Origin: Deinococcus seoulensis
GTDB taxonomy: Bacteria; Deinococcota; Deinococci; Deinococcales; Deinococcaceae
Length of the DNA: 64,000 nucleotides
NCBI RefSeq assembly: GCF_014648115.1
Contig: NZ_BMQM01000012.1
Span: forward strand, 1-64,000
Direction of reading: 5' to 3'
Shown here: piece after piece, positions 1 to 9,358 of the stretch
Position numbering within the stretch: the first letter of the stretch is position 1
Layout: each line of letters opens with the position of its first letter
Notes under the pieces: model-generated
The model's database searches: none
Told to the model about the DNA's origin: nothing
Seen by the model: only the letters and a program-made list of their open reading frames with translations
Program-made: the position numbers and the translations under genes

Positions 1-203
1 ACTCACAGGAACCTGCACCGGGGATCAGGTCACGGCCTATCTGGACACGCTGGCCGCCGAATGCTCCTTTTCTGAACCTGATTGAGGAGGTGTGGCGCAG
101 ATTGAAGGGCATCCTGATGCCCCGCCGCTGCTACAACTCGGTCGCTGAACTTCGGGATGCTCTGCTGACGGGTCTCAAGATTCTCGGAACTCGATTTATC
201 TGA
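1..203 (+). pseudogene. IS630-family transposase, 3' remnant with internal deletion
   Basis: The last 44 codons (60-203) read as the C-terminus of an IS630-type DDE transposase: APFLNLIEEVWRRLKGIL, ending in GTRFI and a stop. The NLIEEVWRRLK block is the family's final acidic motif. Bases 2-58 read in another frame as QVTAYLDTLAAE, which normally lies some tens of residues upstream. The stretch carrying the second Asp (DNAPFH-like) is missing, so the join looks like an internal deletion with a frame change. The copy runs off the window start and cannot encode an active enzyme. Confidence 0.75.
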
Positions 204-327
204 ATCTTAAATGCGCTGTACTTAGTGTGGCTTCGATGACCGGCCTTCCTCCTGTGACGGTCACTCCCAGCCTGGGCGCTCCCGTTGCCCGCGCGGCGGC
301 CTCCGGTTTCGGTATCGGGGGTGCGCC

Positions 328-358
328 CAGGCGCCGCCCACACACGGGGCGGCGCCTG
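328..358 (-). terminator. GC-rich hairpin downstream of hydrolase gene
   Basis: CAGGCGCCGCCC (328-339) pairs perfectly with GGGCGGCGCCTG (347-358) around a 7-base loop. It lies 60 bases past the end of the minus-strand hydrolase gene. No T-run follows on that strand, so termination is inferred from stem strength and position. The rest of 204-417 shows nothing recognisable. Confidence 0.45.
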
Positions 359-417
359 CGGGCAACGCGCGCCGCACTTCACTTCGGCGCGTGTTGCCGG
401 ACCTGCCGGGGTGCGCT

Positions 418-1239
418 TCAGCCGCGGATGAAGCTGAGCAGGTCGGCGTTCAGCTGGTCCTTGTGGGTGGTGGCGAGGCCGTGCGGGGCGCCCTCGTAGG
501 TTTTGAGAACCGAGCCGCGCACGAGTTCGGCGGCGCGCATGGCGGTCGCCTGGATGGGCACGATCTGGTCGTCGTCTCCGTGGATGATCAGGGTGGGGAC
601 GTCGAAGGCGTGCAGGTCGGCTGTCTGATCGGTTTCGGAGAAGGCGGTGACGCAGTCGTACAGGGACGCGAGGCTGGCCTGCATGCCGCCCAGCCAGAAG
701 GTGTCCTGCTGGCCCTGGCTGACGGCCGAGCCGGGACGGTTCGCGCCGTAGAAGGCTGGGGCGAAGTCCTTGAAGTACTGCGAGCGGTCGCGCTGCACGC
801 CCTGGCGGATGCCGTCGATCACGTCGCGGGGCACGCCGTGGGGGTTGTGTTCCGTCTGGATCAGCAGGGGCACGACCGCTCCGACGAGGACGACTTTCTT
901 CACGCGGGCCGTGCCGTGCCGCGCGACGTAGCGGGCGACCTCTCCCCCGCCGGTGCTGTGCCCGACGAGCGTCACGTCCCGCAGGTCGAGGTGCTCGATG
1001 ACGGCGGCGAGGTCGTCGGCGAAGGTGTCCATGGTCTGCCCGCCCCAGGGCTGGCTGCTGCGGCCGTGCCCGCGGCGGTCGTGGGCGACCACGCGGTAAC
1101 CGTGCCCGGCGAGGAACATCATCTGGTCCTCCCAGGCGTCGGCGTTCAGGGGCCAGCCGTGGCTGAACACGACGGGCGGACCCTGTCCCCAGTCTTTGAA
1201 GTACAGGTCGGTGCCGTCGGGGGTGGTGACGTATGCCAT
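418..1239 (-). CDS. alpha/beta hydrolase (non-haem chloroperoxidase/arylesterase-like)
   Basis: 273 residues, the normal length for the cofactor-free haloperoxidase/arylesterase branch of the alpha/beta hydrolase fold. The sequence shows the oxyanion-side FSHGWP (25-30), nucleophile elbow GHSTGG with Ser95, the acid in [11 protein letters not shown] (Asp222-224) and the catalytic His253 in APHG. Together these give a complete triad. Members hydrolyse small esters and can perform perhydrolysis; the real substrate cannot be read here. An AGGAG ribosome site lies 8 bases before the ATG. No signal peptide, so probably cytoplasmic. Transcribed alone and divergently from the STAND regulator; the shared 1240-1457 region contains GTGAC-N6-GTCAC (1342-1357), a possible operator. 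Confidence 0.85.
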   Translation of the reverse strand: MAYVTTPDGTDLYFKDWGQGPPVVFSHGWPLNADAWEDQMMFLAGHGYRVVAHDRRGHGRSSQPWGGQTMDTFADDLAAVIEHLDLRDVTLVGHSTGGGEVARYVARHGTARVKKVVLVGAVVPLLIQTEHNPHGVPRDVIDGIRQGVQRDRSQYFKDFAPAFYGANRPGSAVSQGQQDTFWLGGMQASLASLYDCVTAFSETDQTADLHAFDVPTLIIHGDDDQIVPIQATAMRAAELVRGSVLKTYEGAPHGLATTHKDQLNADLLSFIRG

Positions 1240-1446
1240 GTGTGTCTCCTGCGTGCCGGGTGGGCAGCGTGAACGTGACGCGCGGCGCTGCGTCCGGGCC
1301 GTCCGGGGGGCGCGCGTCTGAAGGCATGGTGCGCGGGGGGGCGTGACCGTCGCGTCACCGCCGCGTGACCATGACCGGCGCCTGCTGCCTTGCGTGGTCT
1401 TGCCTGCGGCGCCTCATTCGCGCAGGACGGGGCGGGCAGGGCGTTC

Positions 1447-1452
1447 TAGAGT
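1447..1452 (+). promoter_or_regulatory. -10 box TAGAGT of a leaderless gene
   Basis: TAGAGT fits the TANNNT -10 consensus and ends 5 bases before the ATG at 1458, with no Shine-Dalgarno sequence between. Transcription would start at or next to the start codon. No clear -35 box is seen. Same layout as at 23254. Confidence 0.55.
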
Positions 1453-1457
1453 GGGGC

Positions 1458-4253
1458 ATGCTCAGAACCCTGGGTCGGCTGTCCCTGCCGGGCACGGCGC
1501 TCACGCGTCCCAAACCGCTGCTGCTGCTGGCGTACCTGGCGCTGGAGGGTCCGGCGACGCGGGAGGATCTGGTCGAGGTGTTCTTCGGCGGTGAGCGGGG
1601 CGGGCCAGCCAGTCTGCGCAGCACGCTGGGCCGGGTGCGGCGGGCGCTGCCGGGCGCGCTGGTCACGGAGGCGGGGCGGGTGGAAACGGGCGTTCCGTGT
1701 GACGCGGCGCTGTTCCTGGGCAGCCTGGACGGGGGGGACGTGGCGGGCGGCGCGGCGGCGTACGCGGGGGCGTTCGTGCAGGGCGCGCAGGTCAGGGGCT
1801 GGACGCCGGAACTGGAGGGCTGGGTGTACGGGGTGCGGGAGCGGCTGGGGGAGCGGCAGCGACGGGCGCTGCTGAGCCTAGCGCTGGACGCGGCCCGCCG
1901 CGCGGAGTTCGGGATGGCGGCCGGGCTCGCGGTGCGCGCGGCGGCCCTGCGGGAAGCGCCGGACCTGACGCCCGGTCAGGCGCGTTTGCTGCGGCGCTTG
2001 CTGAGTGCCGGGGACGCTGCGCTGCCGGTGGAGTTGCGCGGGCTGGACGGTCCGGACCCGGCGGGCGCGCGGCGTGAGCTGCTGGAACTGGCGTGGCAAC
2101 CGGACGGCGAACACCACGGGTCGGGGGGCAGCGGGCCTGGAACGCTCAGGGGCGCGGTCCTACCCGGCCCCGGACTGCCCGCCGTTGCACCGCCCGTCCC
2201 TGCACTGCCCGCCTCTGCATTGCCCGCCTCTGCGCCGGGGGGCGTGGGGTTCGTGGGTCGCGTGGCAGAACTCGGTGTGCTGCTGCGCACGCTGGACATG
2301 CCGGACGCGCAACTCGTCGTGATCGTCGGGCCCGGCGGGATCGGCAAGACCCGCCTGGCGCGGGAGGTCACCCGGACCTTCACGCGGCCCGGCGGCGCGG
2401 CGTTCCTGACGGTCGAGCCGGACTGGACGCCGGCACAACTGCCTGGCGTGCTGGCCCGCGCGCTGGGGCGGCCCGAACCGCAGGAGCCGGACCCGGTGCA
2501 GGCGCTCGCGGGGCTGCTGGGGGGCCGGGAGGCGCTGCTGGTGCTCGACAGTGCCGAACTGCTCACGGGCGGCCTGGCGTGGCTGGGGACGCTGCTGCGC
2601 CGGTGCCCGGACGTGAAGGTGCTCGTCACGTCCCGCGAGCGGGTGCCGCTGGATGAGGCATGGACGCTGCACCTGCGCGGCCTGACCCTCCCGCCCGACC
2701 GGGCGGGCCGTGAGCAGGTGCGGGCGTCCGAGGCGGCGCAGTTGTTCGTGGCGCGCGCCACCCGGCAGCGGCTGGACCTGCCCGTGGAGGGGGAGTGGCG
2801 GGTGATCGCGCGGATCTGCGCGCTGGTGGGCGGGTCGCCGCTGGGGCTGGAACTCGCGGCGGCCTGGGCGCGGCTGTGGCCGCTGGAGCGGATCGAGCAG
2901 ACGCTCACGGAGTCGCTGGACGCCCTGACGGACGCGCCGGACGGGAGCGGCGCGGGCCGGCCGGCGCGGCATCACAGTGTCCGGGCGGTGTTCGAGCAGA
3001 GCTGGTCGCGGCTGGGCGCGGCCGACCGGGCGTCCCTGGCGCGGCTGTCCGTGTTCAGCGGGAGCGGCAGTCCGGACGCCGCGCAGGTCGTCACGGGGCA
3101 GGACTGGGCGGGCCTGGCGCGGCTGGTGGACGCCTCGCTGCTGGAACTCACGCCCGGCGGCCGGTACCGGCTGCACCCGCTGATTCAGCAGTTCGCGGCC
3201 GAGCAGTTGAGCCGTGACCCGCAGGCCAGCGCGGACGCGGCCGCGCGCCGGCGGGCCCTGACCCTGGCGTTCACGGAGCGGGCGGGTGAGGCGCTGCGCG
3301 GCCTGGAAGACGAGGCCGGGTGGGTGGAACGGACCTTTCAGGAGTTCGGGAACCTGCGGCAGTCCGTGACCGAGTGGCTGGCGCTGGGGGAGCCGGAACC
3401 GGCCGCGCGGAGCCTGAATGCCCTGCGGCCCTTCTGGAGTCGGGGGCCGGCGCTGCGGGAACTGCTCGGCTGGTACCGGCAGGTGCTGCGCGTGCCGGAC
3501 GCGCTGCCCGTGCCCGTGCGGGGCCTGACGTTCCTGTGCGCCGGGCAGATCGCCATGAACCTCGCGCTGCACGGCGAGGCGCACGGGTTCCTGCAGGCGG
3601 CGCTGGAAACCGACGCGCAGCGCCGGCCGCCCTCCCCGCTGATTCACCTGATGCTGGGCACGAACCTGACCCGGCAGGGGCAACTGGACGCCGCGCGCCC
3701 GCATTACCTCGCGGCGCATGACGCGTTCCGCGCGGCCGGCACCTGGAACGGCGTGGCCAGCAGCCTGAACAGCCTCGCGTACGTGCAGCGCCGTCAGGGT
3801 GACCTGGGTGGGGCCGCCATGACGCTCGCGGACGCGCTGGACGCCAAGCGCCGCGCCGGGGGGGATGAGGAGAGCGTGCTGCTGAACCTCGCGGCGGTGC
3901 ATCATGACCTGCGGGAGTTCGCGCGGGCGCGCGCGCTGTACGTGCAGGCGCTTCAGGGCACCGTCCGGCGGCAGTTCCTGAATCAGATCGCGCCTGCGCT
4001 GGCCGGGCTGGGCCGCCTGGCGCTGGATGAGGGGCGGCCCGTCCTGGCCGCGCAGTTGCTGGCGGCCGCCGACGCGCAGGATGACCGCACGGACAGCGTC
4101 CGCAGTGACGAGGACCGCCGTGAGCGTGACGGCCTGATCCGCCGGGCCCGCGCGGCGCTGGGCGGGCCGGAGGACGCGGCGTTCACGGCCGCGTGGGCGC
4201 AGGGGCAGGCGTGGACGCCGGAGGACGCGTTGCGGGCCGTCACGGGGGCGTGA
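1458..4253 (+). CDS. STAND-family ATPase transcriptional regulator with TPR-like C-terminus
   Basis: 931 residues from the chosen ATG, which begins MLRTLGRLSLPG, the usual start of SARP/AfsR-like N-terminal domains. An upstream ATG at 1365 is in frame but its extension looks non-native, and the -10 box sits between them. Order: N-terminal winged-helix/BTAD-like region (1-220), Pro/Ala-rich linker, then a nucleotide-binding domain with P-loop GPGGIGKT (about 291), Walker B LLVLDSAELL (Asp about 364) and the STAND sensor VLVTSRERVPL. A helical C-terminal half follows with TPR-like pairs. Such proteins are ATP-gated signal-sensing regulators. The gene ends 10 bases from the convergent tyrosine-kinase gene; whether it controls the polysaccharide locus is unknown. 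Confidence 0.8.
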   Translation: MLRTLGRLSLPGTALTRPKPLLLLAYLALEGPATREDLVEVFFGGERGGPASLRSTLGRVRRALPGALVTEAGRVETGVPCDAALFLGSLDGGDVAGGAAAYAGAFVQGAQVRGWTPELEGWVYGVRERLGERQRRALLSLALDAARRAEFGMAAGLAVRAAALREAPDLTPGQARLLRRLLSAGDAALPVELRGLDGPDPAGARRELLELAWQPDGEHHGSGGSGPGTLRGAVLPGPGLPAVAPPVPALPASALPASAPGGVGFVGRVAELGVLLRTLDMPDAQLVVIVGPGGIGKTRLAREVTRTFTRPGGAAFLTVEPDWTPAQLPGVLARALGRPEPQEPDPVQALAGLLGGREALLVLDSAELLTGGLAWLGTLLRRCPDVKVLVTSRERVPLDEAWTLHLRGLTLPPDRAGREQVRASEAAQLFVARATRQRLDLPVEGEWRVIARICALVGGSPLGLELAAAWARLWPLERIEQTLTESLDALTDAPDGSGAGRPARHHSVRAVFEQSWSRLGAADRASLARLSVFSGSGSPDAAQVVTGQDWAGLARLVDASLLELTPGGRYRLHPLIQQFAAEQLSRDPQASADAAARRRALTLAFTERAGEALRGLEDEAGWVERTFQEFGNLRQSVTEWLALGEPEPAARSLNALRPFWSRGPALRELLGWYRQVLRVPDALPVPVRGLTFLCAGQIAMNLALHGEAHGFLQAALETDAQRRPPSPLIHLMLGTNLTRQGQLDAARPHYLAAHDAFRAAGTWNGVASSLNSLAYVQRRQGDLGGAAMTLADALDAKRRAGGDEESVLLNLAAVHHDLREFARARALYVQALQGTVRRQFLNQIAPALAGLGRLALDEGRPVLAAQLLAAADAQDDRTDSVRSDEDRRERDGLIRRARAALGGPEDAAFTAAWAQGQAWTPEDALRAVTGA

Positions 4254-4263
4254 CCGGCCCGGG

Positions 4264-5880
4264 TCAGGGTTTGAGGACGGTGTTGTAGTTGTAGTAGTAC
4301 CCGGCGCTGGTTCTGGGGACCTTGTTGATGACGACGCCCGCGAGGTTCGCGCCGGTGCTGCCGATGGTGGTCAGGACGCGCTGCAGTTCGGGGACGCTGG
4401 TCTCGCCGCTCTCGACGACGAGGATCATGCCGTCCATCTTCTGCCCGATCACGTATGCGTCCGCGAGTGCCAGGACGGGGGGCGTGTCGAGCAGGACCAG
4501 GTCGTAGTTCGCGGCCCAGATGCGCAGCTGGTCGGGCAGGCCGGGGCGGCTCAGGAGTGCGGCGGCGCGGCGGCCCGTCTCTCCGGCGGGAAGGTAGTGG
4601 ATGTCCCCGCCGACGTCCAGGGCGCTGGCCTGCGTGGGGTGCTCGATGGCCTGCGTGACGTCGCAGCGCAGGGGGACGGTGTTGCCGGGCAGCGCGACCC
4701 AGGGGCGGCCGGAGACACTCCAGTACTCCTGCTGGGAGGGGCGGTGGAGGTCCATGTCGATCACGAGGACTTTCTTCCCGGCGGCGCTGTAGGACGTGGC
4801 GAGCGTGGCGACCAGGGTGCTCTTGCCCTCGGCGGGGCGGGGGCTGGTGACGGCGATCACGGCGCCCTTCTGCGGGACGGCGGAGGCGAGGTTCACGCGG
4901 ATGAAGCCGCTGGGTTCGTAGAACTCGCCGGTGCGGGCGAGTCCGACGACCTGTCCGCGTTTGATGCGGGCCACGCGCGGCAGTTCCCCGAGGGTGCTGA
5001 CGCCGAGTTGCAGGACGTCCCCGGCATTGCGGACGCGGCGGCGCAGGGCGTCGGTCAGCAGCGCGGCGCCCGCCCCGGCGAACAGGGTGAGCAGGAACAC
5101 CAGCGCGGCGTTGCGTCTGGGTTTCGGGGAGACGGGGTTGCGGGGCGCGTTCGCCTGGGCGAGCAGCGTGAGGTTCCCGCTGGCGCCTTCCTCGAAGACG
5201 GTGGCCTGGGAGAGGTTCAGCAGGAGTTGCCCGCGCGCCGCGACGAGACTCTGCGCTTCGAGGCTCCCTTCGGGCAGCGCGGCGAGGCGGCTGTTGAGGT
5301 TGTCGAGTTGCGCCTGCAGGTTCTGCCGGGCGCGGGTGACGCCGGCGCGGGCGCGTTCGGTGTCCCACTGCAGCAGGGCGCTGGCGGCGGCGTCCGCGAG
5401 GAGCTTGGCGGCCATGGGCGTCTCGGCGCTGGCCTTGACGTCGTACACGCCGCGCTGCTGCTGGTCGAGGCGGGCCTTGACGGTCAGGCGGGCGTAGGCG
5501 TCCGTGGCGAGTTCGTCGTTCAGGTCGTCGCTGATGGCGGACTTCACGTCGCTGCTCAGGTCCGTCGCGGCGATGGTGCTGATGATCCGGTCGACGCTGG
5601 CGCGGGAGTGCACGACCTCGTCCACCGCGCCCTGCGGGAGCTGGCTGGCCGTGACGCTGGAGCCGCGCAGGACGTCGTTGGCGTTGTCGGGCATGGCGGA
5701 CATCAGGCTGGTCGTCGCCTCGAACACGGGCGCCTGGCGGCTGCTCAGGACGTACGTCGCCCCGCCGAGCAGGACGGGCGCCGCGATCAGGGGCAGCCAG
5801 GCGCGCCGCAGGACGGCCAGTACCTGGAGGAGATCGATATTATCGGAACTATAGCTGGTAGTTTCAGGTTTCAGTGTCAT
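4264..5880 (-). CDS. polysaccharide chain-length regulator / BY-type tyrosine autokinase (Wzc-like)
   Basis: 538 residues with the single-chain Wzc layout: N-terminal Wzz domain between two membrane segments (about 28-46 and 258-278), then a cytoplasmic bacterial tyrosine kinase. Walker A SPRPAEGKST (346-355), Walker A' VLVIDMDLHRPS (371-382) and Walker B LVLLDTPP (461-468) are intact. The tail GYYYNYN gives four clustered tyrosines (528, 529, 530, 532), the usual autophosphorylation cluster. The enzyme controls chain length in Wzx/Wzy-dependent export at the inner membrane. It is shorter than E. coli Wzc, mainly because the periplasmic domain is small. No cognate phosphatase or outer-membrane Wza exporter is visible. 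No strong Shine-Dalgarno; GAGG lies 11 bases before the ATG. Confidence 0.9.
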   Translation of the reverse strand: MTLKPETTSYSSDNIDLLQVLAVLRRAWLPLIAAPVLLGGATYVLSSRQAPVFEATTSLMSAMPDNANDVLRGSSVTASQLPQGAVDEVVHSRASVDRIISTIAATDLSSDVKSAISDDLNDELATDAYARLTVKARLDQQQRGVYDVKASAETPMAAKLLADAAASALLQWDTERARAGVTRARQNLQAQLDNLNSRLAALPEGSLEAQSLVAARGQLLLNLSQATVFEEGASGNLTLLAQANAPRNPVSPKPRRNAALVFLLTLFAGAGAALLTDALRRRVRNAGDVLQLGVSTLGELPRVARIKRGQVVGLARTGEFYEPSGFIRVNLASAVPQKGAVIAVTSPRPAEGKSTLVATLATSYSAAGKKVLVIDMDLHRPSQQEYWSVSGRPWVALPGNTVPLRCDVTQAIEHPTQASALDVGGDIHYLPAGETGRRAAALLSRPGLPDQLRIWAANYDLVLLDTPPVLALADAYVIGQKMDGMILVVESGETSVPELQRVLTTIGSTGANLAGVVINKVPRTSAGYYYNYNTVLKP

Positions 5881-6155
5881 GTTGAATCAAGCCTCAGAGG
5901 TGGAACGAAGATACAGCCAGTCGGACGTCGTGGACGGGATTGACCGCGGGGAACGTACCGGCATGCGGGAACGTCACGGGCAGGACCTGACGGCTCCCTG
6001 CGACCAGAGACGTCGCAGGTAACGCCAGGAAGCGCGGGACGTGGCAGGTCAGAGTTCAGCTCATCACTCCAGGGTGGACGCCACGTTCGCCGTGAACTGC
6101 TCGGATGCGCCGGGTGCCAGATGCCTCATCAGTGTACGACCCGGCGCTCTCAAGC

Positions 6156-7100
6156 TCAGCTGCCCGCAGTGGTCGCCCATTCCGCCGTCTGCGCGAGGCC
6201 ACTCTCCAGTGTTGTGAGGCGTCCGATCGCCGCTTCGTATGAGGTTGGGTCGATCACGGACCGCTCAAGGTCCCCTGCGCGGGGAGGGGCAAATCGCAGC
6301 TGGGGCGTGACGCGCAGCGCCTCAGCCAGCTGCTCGGCCAGCACCCGCGTCGTGACTGGTACGCCCGTACCGATGTTCAGCACGGCCGGCGTCTTCCCCT
6401 GCGCGGCCATCAGATTCGCCCGGGCGACATCCGTCACGAACACATAATCCCTGATGCACCCGTCATCCCCGGTCTCCTGACGTGCATTGATCGTAATTTC
6501 CTGACCCTGAACGAGGCGGGTAGCGAAAATAGCCACGACGCCCGCCTCACCATGTGGATTCTGTCTGGGTCCGTACACGTTGGCGTACCGCAGGATCGAG
6601 TAGGCCAGTCCGTACTGCTGCTGGTACGTCTGCAGGTACGTCTCGAACGCCAGTTTACTGGTCGCATACGGACTGTACGGTCGGGGAACCGAGGTTTCCG
6701 TGGCCTGCTCACCGTCAGGTACTTCGCCATAGATCGCACCGCCTGTCGAAGCGAACACGACCCGTTCCACACCACAGTCACGCGCGGCATTCAGAACGTT
6801 CAGGCCGCCAATGATGTTGACACTGGCGTCCAGCATGGGATCACGAACGCTGACACTGACACTGGCCTGCGCCGCCTGGTGACTGATGACCGTCGGTCTG
6901 AACTCAGTCATGGCCTTCAGCACACCGGCCGCGTCGCGCACGTCCACCTTGTACAGGCGGGCTGCTGGTGGGACGTTACTTTCAGAGCCGGATGACAGGT
7001 CGTCCAGCACGGCTACGTCCCACCCTGCCTGCAAAGCAGTCTCGACCACGTGACTCCCGATGAATCCCGCGCCTCCCGTAACCATTAATCGTCCGCTCAT
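6156..7100 (-). CDS. NAD-dependent sugar epimerase/dehydratase (UDP-glucose 4-epimerase-like)
   Basis: 314-residue extended short-chain dehydrogenase. The Rossmann NAD motif GGAGFIGSH is at 9-17, the catalytic triad at Ser118, Tyr145 and Lys149 (PYSPYATSK), and a typical DYVFVTDVARAN segment follows. Length and motifs fit UDP-hexose 4-epimerases or related nucleotide-sugar enzymes that feed polysaccharide synthesis; the exact sugar cannot be told. The start is leaderless (TAGGCT at 7108-7113). The gene diverges from the priming transferase and shares its control region. The 275 bases between it and the kinase gene (5881-6155) contain nothing I can name. Confidence 0.85.
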   Translation of the reverse strand: MSGRLMVTGGAGFIGSHVVETALQAGWDVAVLDDLSSGSESNVPPAARLYKVDVRDAAGVLKAMTEFRPTVISHQAAQASVSVSVRDPMLDASVNIIGGLNVLNAARDCGVERVVFASTGGAIYGEVPDGEQATETSVPRPYSPYATSKLAFETYLQTYQQQYGLAYSILRYANVYGPRQNPHGEAGVVAIFATRLVQGQEITINARQETGDDGCIRDYVFVTDVARANLMAAQGKTPAVLNIGTGVPVTTRVLAEQLAEALRVTPQLRFAPPRAGDLERSVIDPTSYEAAIGRLTTLESGLAQTAEWATTAGS

Positions 7101-7107
7101 TCACTGC

Positions 7108-7113
7108 AGCCTA
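7108..7113 (-). promoter_or_regulatory. -10 box TAGGCT of the leaderless epimerase gene
   Basis: Read on the minus strand, TAGGCT (TANNNT) is followed by 7 bases and then the epimerase ATG at 7100. No Shine-Dalgarno lies between, so the transcript probably begins at the start codon. Confidence 0.5.
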
Positions 7114-7705
7114 TCCCAAGGAACCTACCCCCGGATCACCATGTTGGTGTCGCAGGCATCACCCGGCGGCCAGCCATTCCGTCGTGTATGGAGACGCAGG
7201 GTGCGACAGGATGTACAGGGACGTGCTGTACGCATTCACTTCAATAGGTGAACCGCGTCCGAATTGCCCGGTACCCCCGGCAGGGGCGGGATCCCCTGTC
7301 ATCGCCCCTGTCTGCCGTCATACCAGGGAACCAGGTCGAACGGCGCTACGCACCACACTTCAGAGTGCCCATCCTTCTCCCTGGCAGTTCTTAACGGTGC
7401 CGTAACGCCTGTTCATGCACTGTACGGCACATGCACGTACCTGCCCCGCCGCCACCCAGTGTGCTCCGACCACAACTGCGGCCGTTATACGGTGTCCCCC
7501 TTCCCCTTGGCGACGAGCGGCTTCATGAATGCGCACATTGGGGATCGACCTCAGGGCATGAGTGGTATCTTCATAGATATTTTGCCGCGCCTCATCCAAG
7601 CGCCACATAAAGCACTTCCGCAGTACCTGCCAGACGATCAGGTCAATGGAGCCCCCCGACACGCCCCCCTCCACTCTCCTTCCCTTCAAGGCACCCGGAG
7701 TGACC
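7114..7705. other. control region of the exopolysaccharide locus, no gene
   Basis: About 590 bases between divergent genes. Apart from the 22-bp site at 7387-7408 I see only short imperfect inverted repeats. In-frame codons back to 7646 exist before the priming transferase but do not look native; CGGAG is placed for the ATG at 7706. That implies a long 5' region after the shared site. Confidence 0.5.
7387..7408 (+). promoter_or_regulatory. shared 22-bp site, copy 1 (TAACG direct repeat, 11-bp period)
   Basis: GTTCTTAACGGTG, one variable base, CGTAACGC. Two TAACG half-sites start at 7392 and 7403, exactly 11 bp apart, the spacing expected for tandem binding of an OmpR-type dimer on one face of the helix. 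The same 22 bp with one mismatch recurs at 18405-18426, oriented toward the other polysaccharide arm. Copy 1 ends 297 bases before the transferase ATG. Confidence 0.65.
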
Positions 7706-8965
7706 ATGATGCTCAGCAAATTTCACCACAACGATCGCGTCCACCACGTCCGGTCACTCCAGACCATGCTTGTCGGCATCGACGCCACCCTGCTGGTCGG
7801 CCTCGTCACCATCATCGGCATGACGTTTCATTCCGAGCACCTGCGGCAATTCATAGCACTCTGGCTACTGAGCGGCGCCGCCGGCTGGTTGATCAGCCGG
7901 GAACGCCGACACGCCCTCGTACTCGACTCCTACATGCGCGCCATCATCGCGCCCGTCACTGCCACCCTCATCGCCGCACTACTGCAACTGATCTTCTTCA
8001 ACCAACTCAACATCCTCAGCAACTTCCTGATCCTCGCCACCTGGTCAATCACCATGATCATCAACCGCCTGACAATGCGCCGACGCATCCCCGTCATACA
8101 GGTCGGAACGATGGGCGCAATCCGAGCCACCTACCCCCACGACCAACGCATCGAATACGTACCCCTCACCCGCCCGGAAGACATCACCCTCAGAGAAGTG
8201 GACGCCCTGCTGATCGACCCCGCACACCTTCCCAGCGAACGCTGGCTGGACGTCGTCTCGCACGCCCACACCGCAGGCATGCCCGTCTGGACCCCCACCA
8301 CACTGAACGAAGAAATCCGCGGGCGGGTCTCCCTCGAATACCTGCAGACCGCCCACATGAACCGCTCCTACTTCAAAGACAGCTACGCCCCACTGAAACG
8401 CGTGCTGGACCTCACCGCCATCCTCCTGTTCGCTCCCTTCCTGCTCACCACCCTCGGCATCGTCGCCCTGATCGTCCTGCTCGACGCAGGACGGCCCGTC
8501 CTGTTCTGGCAGACCCGCATCGGCCAGAACGGCCGTCCATTCCGAATCGCCAAGTTCCGCACCATGAAAACAGACAGCGAAGCACACGGCGCCGCGTTCG
8601 CCCGCACCGGAGACACACGCATCACACGAATCGGAAAAGTACTCCGCAAATTCCGCCTCGATGAACTCCCGCAGTTCTACAACGTCCTGCGAGGAGACAT
8701 GTCCATCATCGGCCCCCGCCCCGAACAGGAAGCGTTCGTTCAGGAATTCCAGCACTCCATCCACCTGTACCCCGTACGTCACTGGGTCAAACCTGGCATC
8801 ACCGGCTGGGCACAGGTACGCCACGGCTACGCAGCCGGCGAAGACGAAACCATTGAGAAACTGAGATTCGACATGTACTACGTCAAGAATTTCAGCTTTG
8901 CACTCGACGCCCGCGTCGTTGCACACACCCTATGGACTATAATGACGGGCTTTGGCGCTCGCTGA
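7706..8965 (+). CDS. polyprenyl-phosphate sugar phosphotransferase (priming enzyme, WbaP/EpsE family)
   Basis: 419 residues from the ATG that follows CGGAG. The N-terminal half holds four or five hydrophobic helices and a CoA-binding-like region typical of long polyprenyl glycosylphosphotransferases. The C-terminal catalytic half (from about residue 230) starts with KRVLDLTAILLFAPFLL and contains FRTMKTDSE, RFRLDELPQFYNVLRGDM, SIIGPRPE and KPGITGWAQV, the family signatures including the Asp-Glu pair of the active site. It transfers a sugar phosphate to undecaprenyl phosphate on the inner membrane, the first step of repeat-unit assembly. The 3' end is the last GC-rich coding sequence; composition drops abruptly within a few bases of its stop. 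Confidence 0.92.
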   Translation: MMLSKFHHNDRVHHVRSLQTMLVGIDATLLVGLVTIIGMTFHSEHLRQFIALWLLSGAAGWLISRERRHALVLDSYMRAIIAPVTATLIAALLQLIFFNQLNILSNFLILATWSITMIINRLTMRRRIPVIQVGTMGAIRATYPHDQRIEYVPLTRPEDITLREVDALLIDPAHLPSERWLDVVSHAHTAGMPVWTPTTLNEEIRGRVSLEYLQTAHMNRSYFKDSYAPLKRVLDLTAILLFAPFLLTTLGIVALIVLLDAGRPVLFWQTRIGQNGRPFRIAKFRTMKTDSEAHGAAFARTGDTRITRIGKVLRKFRLDELPQFYNVLRGDMSIIGPRPEQEAFVQEFQHSIHLYPVRHWVKPGITGWAQVRHGYAAGEDETIEKLRFDMYYVKNFSFALDARVVAHTLWTIMTGFGAR

Positions 8966-9283
8966 ATTGAATGTTAAAGATTTTATGATTTTTCAAAATT
9001 TATTGCCTATCATGTTCGAAAATCGCAATAGCGAACTATTTTCGCGTGACTATAATTATCATGTCAACCTAGTTTTAAAAACCTGCAAAATGCTTAATTT
9101 GGCTCGAAAGAGCAATATAGAAACGGATATGAATATGAATTTAGCAGACTTAAGCATAGCTAGATTACTAAAGAAGTACATAAAACGCACATCACGCGTG
9201 ATTATTCAGCACACTTAGTCATTCGGACAAGAGACGGTCACTAATTTATAAGACCGCCCCAAAACCTTAAGAGGAGTAGTTTA
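8966..9283. other. AT-rich junction segment, no convincing gene
   Basis: Composition changes sharply here from GC-rich to AT-rich. An open frame (8952-9218, 88 codons) overlaps the end of the transferase gene, has no ribosome site and resembles no family I know. It may be a remnant of a gene cut when the cassette was inserted. A strong GAGGAG site (9271-9276) at the right edge serves the next small frame. Confidence 0.45.
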
Positions 9284-9358
9284 ATGATATTCAGATGCAT
9301 GAAACATGATAGCAATATTTATGCCATCCTGCTTAAAATTAATTATTATGAAAATTAA
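9284..9358 (+). CDS. 24-codon leader mini-ORF coupled to the flippase gene
   Basis: ATG at 9284 follows GAGGAG (9271-9276) with 7-base spacing, the best ribosome site in the area. The frame encodes MIFRCMKHDSNIYAILLK and six more residues and stops at 9356-9358, eight bases beyond the first base of the flippase ATG (9348). The overlap suggests translational coupling. An alternative is that an indel separated the ribosome site from the gene frame. No function is assigned to the peptide. Confidence 0.5.
   Translation: MIFRCMKHDSNIYAILLKINYYEN

Noticed and set aside
391..1272. Plus-strand frame opposite the hydrolase
   Set aside because: No family features; the minus strand has a complete catalytic triad and ribosome site.
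1342..1357. GTGAC-N6-GTCAC as operator of the STAND regulator
   Set aside because: Short arms in GC-rich repetitive sequence; may be chance, so mentioned only in the hydrolase entry.
8952..9218. 88-codon AT-rich frame after the priming transferase
   Set aside because: Overlaps the transferase end, has no ribosome site and resembles no known family; kept only as a note on a possible remnant.
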